A DNA stretch of 20,972 nt from assembly GCA_030612585.1 (NCBI GenBank), contig JAUWNP010000064.1, forward strand, positions 1 to 20,972, in the 5' to 3' direction. The position numbers and the translations under genes are program-made. The stretch is from Anaerolineae bacterium (GTDB taxonomy: Bacteria > Chloroflexota > Anaerolineae > B4-G1). Positions 6,122-13,237 of the stretch are shown piece by piece. Every line of letters starts with the position of its first letter. The first letter of the stretch is position 1. Below the pieces are notes generated by a model. That model did no database searches and had not been told where the DNA came from. It worked only from the letters and a program-made list of their open reading frames with translations.

Positions 6122-8563
6122 ATGATGTCTGCTCCTGCGTGTGAAGTCACCACTCCCCCTACCCTCTGGTCCCCCGCTGAGACCCTCAGCCCCCGTGTCC
6201 AGCAGTTGCGTGACCAGTTCTGGGACTTCTATAATCGGGATTATACTAACGAGGTGCGCGCTTTCACCACCGGCACTTCATGGGACCAGGTCTACGCTCC
6301 CTGGAACTGGACCAGCGCCCCGGAGATGATGATGTTCTTCGAAGGGGCGAAGGCCTACCTGCTGGCCGATGCGGCCAGGGTGGAATTGCCCCCCGGTTTC
6401 TGGAACCAGCCTCTGGTGGTGCGGCGAGCCATCTTCTTCAAACGGGTGCTGGAGCAATACCTGCCGGTGCAGATATTGGAAGGGGAACTCATCGTCGGTT
6501 CTCATTTCTCGACCTCCCTCTCCCGCACGCTGACCCGTTCCGAGGGCCGCCAGTTTGTCCGGACGGAGAAGCGCTTCATGAAGAAAGTGCAACGGCTGGA
6601 TCGACTGGGCGTGGGCAACTGCGGCGCTGTCCCCGGTCACCTCATCCCCGACTACCCCAGCATCCTGCGGCAAGGCTGGCGGGCCATTCAGAGCGAGGCG
6701 GACGAAATCGCTCACGACCCCGCTTCCACACCTGAACAGCGGGATTTAGCCCGCGCTATCTCTATCTGCGCCGACGGCGTGCGGGCACTGGTCGCTCGGT
6801 ACGCGGCCGAGGCCGAACGGTTGGCCGCCCAGGAGAGCGATTCCAAAACCCTTGGGGTTTCAGAAAACCCCAAGGGTTTCTGTGCCGCTGAACTGGAAGA
6901 GTGCGCGCGCATCTGCCGCAAGGTCCCCTGGGAGCCCGCCGAGACCTTCCCCGAGGCTCTCCAGTCCCTTTGGTTCACCCACATGCTGGTGCTGGTCGCC
7001 GAAAGTTACCCCGGCCCCGGCGTCTCCCCTGGCCGCGTTGACCAGTATCTCTACCCCTACTACCAGGCCGACGTCGAGGCCGGTCGCCTGTCCCCCCGGC
7101 AGGCCAAGGAGTGGCTCCAATGTCTATGGATCAAACACAACTACGCCTACGACTACCAGGGCTGGGTCGGTACCAACCAGGGCATCAACTCCTCGTTCGG
7201 TCAACTCATCACCCTTGGCGGGATGGACAAGAATGGGGAGGATGCCAGTAACGAACTGACCTACCTGATGCTGGACGTCATCCAGGAGATGAACCTCCTG
7301 GAGCCCAAGCCCAACGTCCGGCTGCACGCCAGAACCCCCGACCGGCTCCTCGGCCGGGTGGTGGACATGATCGCGGAAACCCAGGGTAGCCCCTTCCTGC
7401 TCAACTTCGACGAGAACTCTATCGAGGGCTTGCGCTGGCAGGGGTTGCCGGAGGAGGCTCTATGGGACTATGCCCCCGTCGGCTGCCTGGAGAACACTTT
7501 GCAGGGCAACGACCGGTCCGGCACGGTGGACGTCAACCTGAACATCGCCAAGGCGGTGGAGTTGGCCCTGCACTCTGGCCGGGACGCGGCGACCGGCGAA
7601 CAGATCGGCCCCCGCACGGGCGATCCGCGGACCTTCGCCACCTTTGACCAATTCTTCGCTGCCTTCAAAGCACAACTGAAGACCCTGCTGGAACTTCTGA
7701 TCGCCGCCAACGACGTCGCCGACGCGGGCCGGGCGCAGTTCGAGCCGACGCCCTACGTGAGCGCGCTGGTGGACGACTGCCTGGATAGCGGAAAGGACAT
7801 CACTGCGGGCGGAGCGCGATACAACTTCATCACCGTCGAGGGAGTGGCCCTGGCGACGGCGGCCGACAGCCTGGCGGCGGTCAGGAAACTGATCTACGAC
7901 GAGGGAACCATGACGATGGACGAACTGGTGCAGGCACTGGACGCCAACTTTGAGGGGTACGAACCGCTGCGCCAGACACTCCTGAACAAGGCCCCCAAGT
8001 ATGGCAACGACGAGACCTACGCCGACGAACTCGCCCGTCAGATCAGTCAATTCTGGACCAGCGAAGCGTTCAAGCACGTCACGCCCGAGACGGACAAACG
8101 ATACCGGAGCGGGTACCTCTCCTGGAACTACTGGATCTCCTACGCCCCCAAAACCGGCGCTACGCCTGACGGGCGGAAACGCGGCCAGTTCCTGAGCAAC
8201 GGCGTCTGCCCAGTCAACGGGGCCGACCGGTTGGGACCCACCGCCGTGATCAAGAGCGTGGGGCATCTGGGAATGGAAACTGCTCCCAACGGCGCTTCTC
8301 ACACGATGAGTTTCTCGCCTGGTTTGCTGCGGAACCCCGAAAACCGGCTCAAACTGGCGGCGCTGCTGCGGGCCTACGGCCAGGTCGGGGGGACTTGCCT
8401 GCAGGTTAACGTCATCAGCCCAGACACACTGCGGGCGGCGCAAAAGGACCCCGACACCTACAGCAATCTCCTTGTGCGCGTCACCGGCTACAACGCCTAT
8501 TTTGTGATGCTGGGCCGGGAGATCCAGGACGAGATCATCGCGCGGGAGAGTCATGCCATTTAG
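6122..8563 (+). CDS. Glycyl radical enzyme of the lyase/dehydratase type (PFL-like)
   Basis: This 813-residue protein has both hallmarks of the family: the thiyl cysteine C455 in VGCLEN and the glycyl radical site G789 in RVTGYNAYF near the C-terminus. A single Cys followed by x-Glu (GCxE) is typical of dehydratase, decarboxylase and lyase members and unlike the Cys-Cys of true pyruvate formate-lyase, so formate production should not be assumed. The substrate cannot be read from the sequence. AAGGAG six bases before the ATG supports this start (a second ATG follows directly). A 15 bp palindrome is inserted in frame at 6846-6879. The enzyme is oxygen-sensitive and needs an activase; the candidate (12104-13063) is 3.5 kb downstream beyond a restriction-modification block. 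Confidence 0.93.
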   Translation: MMSAPACEVTTPPTLWSPAETLSPRVQQLRDQFWDFYNRDYTNEVRAFTTGTSWDQVYAPWNWTSAPEMMMFFEGAKAYLLADAARVELPPGFWNQPLVVRRAIFFKRVLEQYLPVQILEGELIVGSHFSTSLSRTLTRSEGRQFVRTEKRFMKKVQRLDRLGVGNCGAVPGHLIPDYPSILRQGWRAIQSEADEIAHDPASTPEQRDLARAISICADGVRALVARYAAEAERLAAQESDSKTLGVSENPKGFCAAELEECARICRKVPWEPAETFPEALQSLWFTHMLVLVAESYPGPGVSPGRVDQYLYPYYQADVEAGRLSPRQAKEWLQCLWIKHNYAYDYQGWVGTNQGINSSFGQLITLGGMDKNGEDASNELTYLMLDVIQEMNLLEPKPNVRLHARTPDRLLGRVVDMIAETQGSPFLLNFDENSIEGLRWQGLPEEALWDYAPVGCLENTLQGNDRSGTVDVNLNIAKAVELALHSGRDAATGEQIGPRTGDPRTFATFDQFFAAFKAQLKTLLELLIAANDVADAGRAQFEPTPYVSALVDDCLDSGKDITAGGARYNFITVEGVALATAADSLAAVRKLIYDEGTMTMDELVQALDANFEGYEPLRQTLLNKAPKYGNDETYADELARQISQFWTSEAFKHVTPETDKRYRSGYLSWNYWISYAPKTGATPDGRKRGQFLSNGVCPVNGADRLGPTAVIKSVGHLGMETAPNGASHTMSFSPGLLRNPENRLKLAALLRAYGQVGGTCLQVNVISPDTLRAAQKDPDTYSNLLVRVTGYNAYFVMLGREIQDEIIARESHAI
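6846..6879. repeat. Perfect 15 bp palindrome, in frame inside the glycyl radical enzyme
   Basis: AAACCCTTGGGGTTT (6846-6860) pairs exactly with AAACCCCAAGGGTTT (6865-6879) around a four-base loop. It adds a peptide reading KTLGVSENPKGF between two helical segments in the N-terminal half. The arm sequence differs from the GAAACCGGG family but the design is the same. Confidence 0.75.
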
Positions 8564-8578
8564 CGCGAACTGGGTAGA

Positions 8579-8595
8579 GTCAGATTCGCTCTGAC
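8579..8595. repeat. Small hairpin after the glycyl radical gene
   Basis: GTCAGA (8579-8584) pairs with TCTGAC (8590-8595) around TTCGC. It lies 16 bases after the stop codon. Its form (GTAG before the stem, TT.GC loop) recalls the hairpins in the core of the 1086-1196 element. There is no T-run, so terminator function is uncertain. Confidence 0.4.
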
Positions 8596-8659
8596 AGAAA
8601 GAGCCTGCTCACAAACGCATCTGCACGACTAGAGATCGCGTAGGAGGACACAGACAACT

Positions 8660-9274
8660 ATGAATTCCGTGAACGCTGAATTGCATACTTTTCGATCGCC
8701 AAAGTTCCGCAGTGTGGTGGAGGAGGCTATCAGATTCTTCGAGGGTACCCCCGTCCATCAACTGCCTCCGCCCGGCCGGTTTACAGGGTGCGGGGTCTAC
8801 GCATTGTACTACGTCGGCGACTACAAACTTTACGCCAGGATCGCCCGGCTCAACCAAAATGCCTGCGTCCTGCCCGTCTACATAGGCAAGGCTGTACCAC
8901 CTGGGTGGCGGACGGCACGAGTAACCTCTACCGAGAGGAAATCACTGTACGGCAGATTGCGAGAGCACACGAGGAACATCCAACAAGCCAAGAACCTGGA
9001 AATCGGTGATTTCCGCTGCCGATTCGTAATCCTGCAGGAGGTGGAATCTGACCTCATTGTGCCCATTGAAGCAGCGCTGATCAGGAAACATCGGCCTCTC
9101 TGGAACTCGGTCGTAGACGGCTTTGGCAATCATGACCCCGGGAGGGGACGATACAACCAAGCCCGGTCGGAGTGGGATGTCCTGCACCATGGCAGGCCGT
9201 GGGCAGACAGGTTGAGAGGAGAGTCACCCAGTTTGGAGGAGGTGGTTGCAAAGATTCGTGCTTCTCTCGACTAG
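8660..9274 (+). CDS. Eco29kI-like GIY-YIG type II restriction endonuclease
   Basis: This 204-residue protein has the GIY-YIG nuclease layout: GVY at 45-47, VYIG at 73-76, an Arg in YGRLREH (97-103), catalytic Glu at 137 (PIEAAL) and Asn at 149 (PLWNS). The following block (FGNHDPG at 155-161, SEWDVLHHGRPWA at 170-182) is what I recall as characteristic of the Eco29kI family, whose type enzyme cuts CCGCGG. Specificity here is unproven. AGGAGG lies 12 bases before the ATG, rather far, so the true start is slightly uncertain. The gene converges with the methyltransferase gene, their stop codons overlapping in CTAG at 9271-9274. Together they form a probable type II restriction-modification system. 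Confidence 0.88.
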   Translation: MNSVNAELHTFRSPKFRSVVEEAIRFFEGTPVHQLPPPGRFTGCGVYALYYVGDYKLYARIARLNQNACVLPVYIGKAVPPGWRTARVTSTERKSLYGRLREHTRNIQQAKNLEIGDFRCRFVILQEVESDLIVPIEAALIRKHRPLWNSVVDGFGNHDPGRGRYNQARSEWDVLHHGRPWADRLRGESPSLEEVVAKIRASLD

Positions 9275-10635
9275 CGTTTCCTTACCTCTACAACAGCCTC
9301 GTAGAGGCGTTGCTTGACTCCGGCCTTTGCGACGCGGACGTCCGATCGGATAATGCTGTTGCCAACCCTGGCAGCTCGTGGGATTTCTATGTTCACCAGC
9401 TCAAGGCCAACGGACTCAGCGATCTTGCCAAAGTATTGGTCCGTCGGTACAAGAATGCCCTGTAGGATGCTGTTTCCGATCACGACCAAGGCAGTGCCAC
9501 CCGGTTTCAACGTATGCTTAATTCCCAGTGCAAACTTATAGCAGTCGTTGAAGTATGATGCGGCGTAGTTCGCCCACCCTGCGCCACCATACACACCCTT
9601 TCCGGGGTTGGCTTTTCTGAGCGTATCCAGACGATCCACGAGGTCTGTGTTCGGCAAGGGGAATTCTAGCTGCACAGTCGCGCTTGCACGGACGGTCTGC
9701 CAGTACTTACCAAAGTTGGACTGTTCCAGGTGTTTCAAATCTCTTGGACGCTGCGCATATCCCAGCCAGTAGAGTTGTGGGCGCGTGTTTCTGACATAGT
9801 GATAATTGTTCAGGTACGGCGGGGAGGTGACGATCAAGTCAACCGAGCCAGGAGCAAGGTGCTCTCTGCACTGAGAAAAAGGAGCACAGATAACTCGGAC
9901 GTCGGGAGGAGAGTCAGTTGGAAGCCTATCCTTGAACCACGTGATGTCCTCCGCCATCTCTGCAAGTTTTGCCTGGATTGCCTCACCAACCGGGAAGTCC
10001 TTGATCTCCTCCTTGCCCGCGCTCGCCCGGCGGCCTAGACTAGGTTCATAAGAGTAATTCGAGTAGCGCACCATTGTTGACGTAAAAGCCAACCTGAACA
10101 AGTCTCGGATGCGAGTGCCTTGAATCGTTTCAATGAAATCCCAGACAATCAAGACTTTGTGGAGGACTCGGGGACTATAGAACGCCGAGCGTGTTCTGAA
10201 GCCTGCGGGATACGAACTGTGTGGTACATAATCTGTTGAGAGGGTGACTTGGTAGAACTCCCGGAATCTGGCAATCTCTTCGCGCAAGATGTCTGTGTCC
10301 ACCTGATGGACATTGGCTTTCAATTCGCTGGCCAGGGCAGCATACGGGTTAATCTCGAATCCAACCGCGCTGTGCCCATGCAGTACCGCTTCTACCAGGG
10401 TGGTTCCTACGCCTGCAAAGGGGTCCAGGACAGTCCCCGGTCCTTCCATGTACCTGGCAAGGACGCTGGCGACAAAACCACTAGAAAAGCCTGCGATCCA
10501 GGGCACCCACCTATGAATGGGCAGAGACTTGTTGTTTGAAAACGCCGGGTCCGCGAACGTCGAGACCCCGTTGTCTAGTTCGATCCCTGCCAACGGCAAC
10601 TGCCTGTAGCCAGATAGAGCACTGCGAGAACTCAT
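9271..10635 (-). CDS. SPPY-type DNA methyltransferase (probable cytosine-N4 or adenine-N6)
   Basis: This 454-residue protein has the SAM-binding motif I DPFAGVGTT at 71-79 and the catalytic motif IV TSPPY at 270-274, in the order motif I before motif IV. The SPPY form favours N4-cytosine methylation, though N6-adenine is not excluded. It lacks the PC/ENV motifs of C5-cytosine methylases, which I recall being the partner type of Eco29kI itself, so this pairing may be a different combination. It should protect the host from the convergent nuclease. Its ATG overlaps the stop of the Phd-like gene (ATGA at 10632-10635), so the two are translationally coupled and share the promoter at 10931-10959. 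A stand-alone methyltransferase is possible but less likely. Confidence 0.88.
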   Translation of the reverse strand: MSSRSALSGYRQLPLAGIELDNGVSTFADPAFSNNKSLPIHRWVPWIAGFSSGFVASVLARYMEGPGTVLDPFAGVGTTLVEAVLHGHSAVGFEINPYAALASELKANVHQVDTDILREEIARFREFYQVTLSTDYVPHSSYPAGFRTRSAFYSPRVLHKVLIVWDFIETIQGTRIRDLFRLAFTSTMVRYSNYSYEPSLGRRASAGKEEIKDFPVGEAIQAKLAEMAEDITWFKDRLPTDSPPDVRVICAPFSQCREHLAPGSVDLIVTSPPYLNNYHYVRNTRPQLYWLGYAQRPRDLKHLEQSNFGKYWQTVRASATVQLEFPLPNTDLVDRLDTLRKANPGKGVYGGAGWANYAASYFNDCYKFALGIKHTLKPGGTALVVIGNSILQGILVPTDQYFGKIAESVGLELVNIEIPRAARVGNSIIRSDVRVAKAGVKQRLYEAVVEVRKR

Positions 10636-10886
10636 TCCTGGTCTGCCTCCGGCTCAATCACTTCACCGAGGCTGTATTGGGGGCGCAACTCTCTGAGAAC
10701 CGAAACCATCCGCCTGCGTTCGCCGTCGTCACGCAGCATGTATGCAAAATCATCAAAACTGAGTACAATAGCATGGGAAACTCCCCGCCGCTTGATGATA
10801 TACCGGGTACGGTTAAGAACTACATCGTCCAGAACGCGTCCGAAGTTGTTCTGGGCTTCCGTGGAACTGATGCTTTTGATGGACAT
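10632..10886 (-). CDS. Phd/YefM-like antitoxin-type DNA-binding protein
   Basis: This 84-residue protein matches the Phd/YefM fold: an N-terminal strand then STEAQNNFGRVLDDV, TRYIIKRRG and AIVLSFDDF, the usual DNA-binding and dimerisation half. The short C-terminal tail (residues 50-84) would be the toxin-binding part. No toxin gene lies beside it; the next gene in the operon is the DNA methyltransferase. It may have been co-opted as the controller of the restriction-modification system, a role usually filled by helix-turn-helix C proteins. A palindrome at 10915-10929 over the expected transcription start is a likely binding site. Confidence 0.85.
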   Translation of the reverse strand: MSIKSISSTEAQNNFGRVLDDVVLNRTRYIIKRRGVSHAIVLSFDDFAYMLRDDGERRRMVSVLRELRPQYSLGEVIEPEADQE

Positions 10887-10914
10887 TGCACATTTCCTGG
10901 AACAGTAGTTAATT

Positions 10915-10929
10915 TGGCTAATTTAGCCA
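10915..10929. promoter_or_regulatory. 15 bp palindromic operator candidate
   Basis: TGGCTAA-A-TTAGCCA on the minus strand is a perfect 7-1-7 palindrome. It lies just downstream of the -10 box (10931-10936), covering the expected transcription start. It is well placed for repression by the Phd-like protein encoded immediately downstream. Confidence 0.6.
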
Positions 10930-10930
10930 T

Positions 10931-10959
10931 ATTATAGCAGGTAACTGTTCGTTTGTCAA
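10931..10959 (-). promoter_or_regulatory. Consensus sigma70 promoter for the Phd-like/methyltransferase operon
   Basis: Read on the minus strand, TTGACA (10959-10954) and TATAAT (10936-10931) are both perfect consensus with a 17 bp spacer, and TG one base before the -10 adds an extended element. It drives the Phd-like gene starting at 10886. Confidence 0.85.
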
Positions 10960-11058
10960 GTCCTTTCCATCGCCAGTCATCCCGGAGCCAAGACCACCAA
11001 GAACGATTGGGGAACCGAATTCCGCATCCTTCGCCAGCGCACGTTCTTTAGCCAAAGG

Positions 11059-12123
11059 ATGAAATCTTCAATGAACCTACACGAATTCGCCCGCCGTTTA
11101 CCCAAGGTTGAGTTGCACGTCCACCTGGAGGGCAGTATCCACCCAGCCACGCTGCTTCAATTGGCCCAGCGCAACGGCGTCAGGCTGCCGGCCCAGGATG
11201 AAGAGGGCTTGCGGGACTTTTACCGCTTCCGCGATTTCGCCCATTTCATTGAGGTCTACGTCGCCATCACCAACTGCCTGCGCGCGCCCGACGACTATCG
11301 TCTGATCGCCTACGAGTTTGGCAGCGACTGCGCGCGCCAGAACATCCGCTACGCCGAGGTGACCTTCACTATCACCACCAACACGAAATACAATGGTCTG
11401 CACTGGCAGGTCATCCTGGAAGAATTGAATGCTGGGCGGGCCCAGGCCCGCGCCGAGTTCGGCGTGGACTGGGGTTGGGTATTCGACATCTGCCGCGACG
11501 ATCCCGGCACACAGGATCAAGTGATCGAGATCGCGCTGGCCACCAGGGCCAGCGCTGAGGATGGGGGCGTCGTGGCACTGGGATTGGGCGGCAGCGAGGC
11601 CGAGTTCCCCTCGGAATTGTTCGAGCGAACCTTCGCGCGGGCGCGCCAGGCCGGCCTGCCCCGCGTTCCTCACGCCGGCGAACACGCGGGGCCTGAGGAC
11701 ATCTGGCAGGCACTGCGTCTGCTACACGCCGACCGGCTGGGGCACGGCGTGCGCTGCGTGGAGGACCCCGCACTGGTGGAATACCTGCGCGAGCGCCAGG
11801 TACCGCTGGAGGTGTGCCCCACCAGCAACGTCTGCCTGGGCGTCTACCCAGACTACGCCACGCACCCGCTGCGCCGCTTGTGGGATGCAGGGCTATTGGT
11901 CACCGTCAACTCGGACGACCCGGCCCTATTCGGCACCGACCTGAACCACGAATACGAGGTGCTGGTGGATCATTTCGGTTTCGGCACTGACGAACTGGAG
12001 CAGATCAGCCTCAACGGACTGCGCGCCAGTTTCCTGCCTGAGCCTGACAAGGCGCAATTGGAGGCCGAGTTCCGCGCCCAGTTCGCCCAGTTGCGAGAAA
12101 GGTATGAAAGGCATCACTTTTAA
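11059..12123 (+). CDS. Adenosine deaminase family protein
   Basis: This 354-residue TIM-barrel amidohydrolase has the metal and catalytic motifs of the family: HxH (H20, H22 in ELHVHLEGS), HAGE (H205-E208), HGVRC around residue 234, and SDDP (S285-D287). It should hydrolyse the amino group of adenosine or a related purine or 6-aminopurine derivative; the exact substrate (adenosine, adenine or aminodeoxyfutalosine) cannot be assigned. ATG 11059 is used, but ATG 11071 is an equally good start, with AAAGGA upstream. The end overlaps the activase start by 20 bases, so the two genes are co-translated, linking this deaminase to glycyl radical metabolism. Confidence 0.88.
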   Translation: MKSSMNLHEFARRLPKVELHVHLEGSIHPATLLQLAQRNGVRLPAQDEEGLRDFYRFRDFAHFIEVYVAITNCLRAPDDYRLIAYEFGSDCARQNIRYAEVTFTITTNTKYNGLHWQVILEELNAGRAQARAEFGVDWGWVFDICRDDPGTQDQVIEIALATRASAEDGGVVALGLGGSEAEFPSELFERTFARARQAGLPRVPHAGEHAGPEDIWQALRLLHADRLGHGVRCVEDPALVEYLRERQVPLEVCPTSNVCLGVYPDYATHPLRRLWDAGLLVTVNSDDPALFGTDLNHEYEVLVDHFGFGTDELEQISLNGLRASFLPEPDKAQLEAEFRAQFAQLRERYERHHF

Positions 12124-13063
12124 CGTCCAGCGCTTCAGCACCGAGGACGGCCCCGGCATCCGCACGACCGTGTTTATGAAGGGCTGTCCGCTCCGCTGCG
12201 CCTGGTGCCACAACCCGGAGGGGCTCTCCCCCCGCCCGGAGTTGATGTGGTACGACGTACGCTGCATCGGCGCTCGCGACTGTCTGAGCGCCTGCCCGGA
12301 GGATGCACTGGAGTTGACGCCCCGGGGAATGTGCATTGACCGCGCGAAATGCACCGCTTGCGGAGACTGCGCAGCGGCCTGTCCCGCCGGGGCGCTGGAG
12401 GTGATTGGCAAGGAATGGGCGCCGGAGGAACTGTTCGCCGAGGTGGATAAGGATACTGTGTTTTACGAGACTTCCGGCGGCGGCGTGACGCTCTCCGGCG
12501 GCGAGCCGATGCGCCAATCTGACTTTGTGCTGGCTATCTGCCGCCTGTGTAAGGAAGCGGGTCTCCACGTGGCGTTGGACACCTGCGGCACGGTGCCGTG
12601 GGAGCAGTACGAGCGTGTTCTGCCGCTGCTGGACCTGGTACTGTACGACCTGAAGATTTTCGACACAGAGCGCCACCGGGCCAGCACGGGCGTAGACAAT
12701 GGACTTATTCTCGAAAATGCACGCCGTATCGCCGCCGCCAGCAAGCCAATGTGGATCCGCACCCCCGTCATCCCCGGCCACACCGCGAGCGCGGCCAACA
12801 TTGGTGCCCTCGGTAACTTTATCGCTGCCGAACTACCCACGGTCCAGCGGTGGGACCTGCTGGCCTACACCAACCTGGGTCAGCCCAAGTACCACCGGTT
12901 GGATCGGCCCTACGGATTGGAAGGCGTGCCGCTCCTGACCCGCGCCGAGATGGAGACGCTCCACGCCGCCGCCCTCCAGCGGGTAGACGTGGCAGTCTGG
13001 TCAGGGGCAACACGCGCGGAAGACGCGGAGGGCTCTGAGAATTGTATCAACGAGCCATTGTGA
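12104..13063 (+). CDS. Glycyl radical enzyme activating protein (radical SAM)
   Basis: This 319-residue protein has the radical SAM motif CxxxCxxC (C28, C32, C35), preceded by the STEDGPGIRT signature typical of activases. A ferredoxin-like insert for extra 4Fe-4S clusters follows (cysteines from C54 to C93, including CTACGDC and CPAGAL), then the SGGEP SAM-binding motif. The insert is usual for activases of dehydratase-type glycyl radical enzymes and absent from the pyruvate formate-lyase activase. It would generate the glycyl radical at G789 of the enzyme at 6122-8563. It overlaps the deaminase gene; the separation from its presumed target by a restriction-modification block is unusual. Confidence 0.93.
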   Translation: MKGITFNVQRFSTEDGPGIRTTVFMKGCPLRCAWCHNPEGLSPRPELMWYDVRCIGARDCLSACPEDALELTPRGMCIDRAKCTACGDCAAACPAGALEVIGKEWAPEELFAEVDKDTVFYETSGGGVTLSGGEPMRQSDFVLAICRLCKEAGLHVALDTCGTVPWEQYERVLPLLDLVLYDLKIFDTERHRASTGVDNGLILENARRIAAASKPMWIRTPVIPGHTASAANIGALGNFIAAELPTVQRWDLLAYTNLGQPKYHRLDRPYGLEGVPLLTRAEMETLHAAALQRVDVAVWSGATRAEDAEGSENCINEPL

Positions 13064-13064
13064 T

Positions 13065-13175
13065 GAAAAGAGTTGGAATAGCCAGTTCCCTTTCACCGAC
13101 CCAGACCGAGCCCGCGAGTTCGCCCTCGGCTACTTCGAGCGGCTGCGGGCCGACCCAGACATCCACAAGACCTGG
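13065..13175 (+). pseudogene. Possible gene remnant
   Basis: An open frame here without a start codon reads like protein (FPFTDPDRAREFALGYFERL) and runs into the CAAACGT tandem repeat at about 13176. It may be the tail or an internal piece of a lost gene. The family is not recognised, and chance is possible in GC-rich DNA. Confidence 0.25.
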
Positions 13176-13219
13176 CAACGTCAAACGTCAAACGTGAAGC
13201 GTCAAACGTCAAATATCAA
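13176..13219. repeat. Imperfect tandem repeat of a CGTCAAA-type unit
   Basis: A seven-base unit (CGTCAAA and variants such as CGTGAAG) is repeated about six times, ending 18 bases before the start of the next gene. The downstream ribosome site GAGAGG is separate from it. Confidence 0.75.
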
Positions 13220-13237
13220 ATGTGAGAGGTATGTATT

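Noticed and set aside
7460..8554. 364-codon minus-strand open frame opposite the glycyl radical enzyme
   Set aside because: It is a composition shadow; the plus strand here encodes the catalytic Cys and Gly motifs.
6122..8563. Assignment as pyruvate formate-lyase (pflB)
   Set aside because: The active site has a single Cys (GCLEN) rather than the Cys-Cys pair, so the enzyme belongs to the broader lyase/dehydratase group.
13176..13219. Possible CRISPR or iteron array
   Set aside because: The units are about seven bases with no spacers and no cas or replication gene nearby, so it is simply a tandem repeat.
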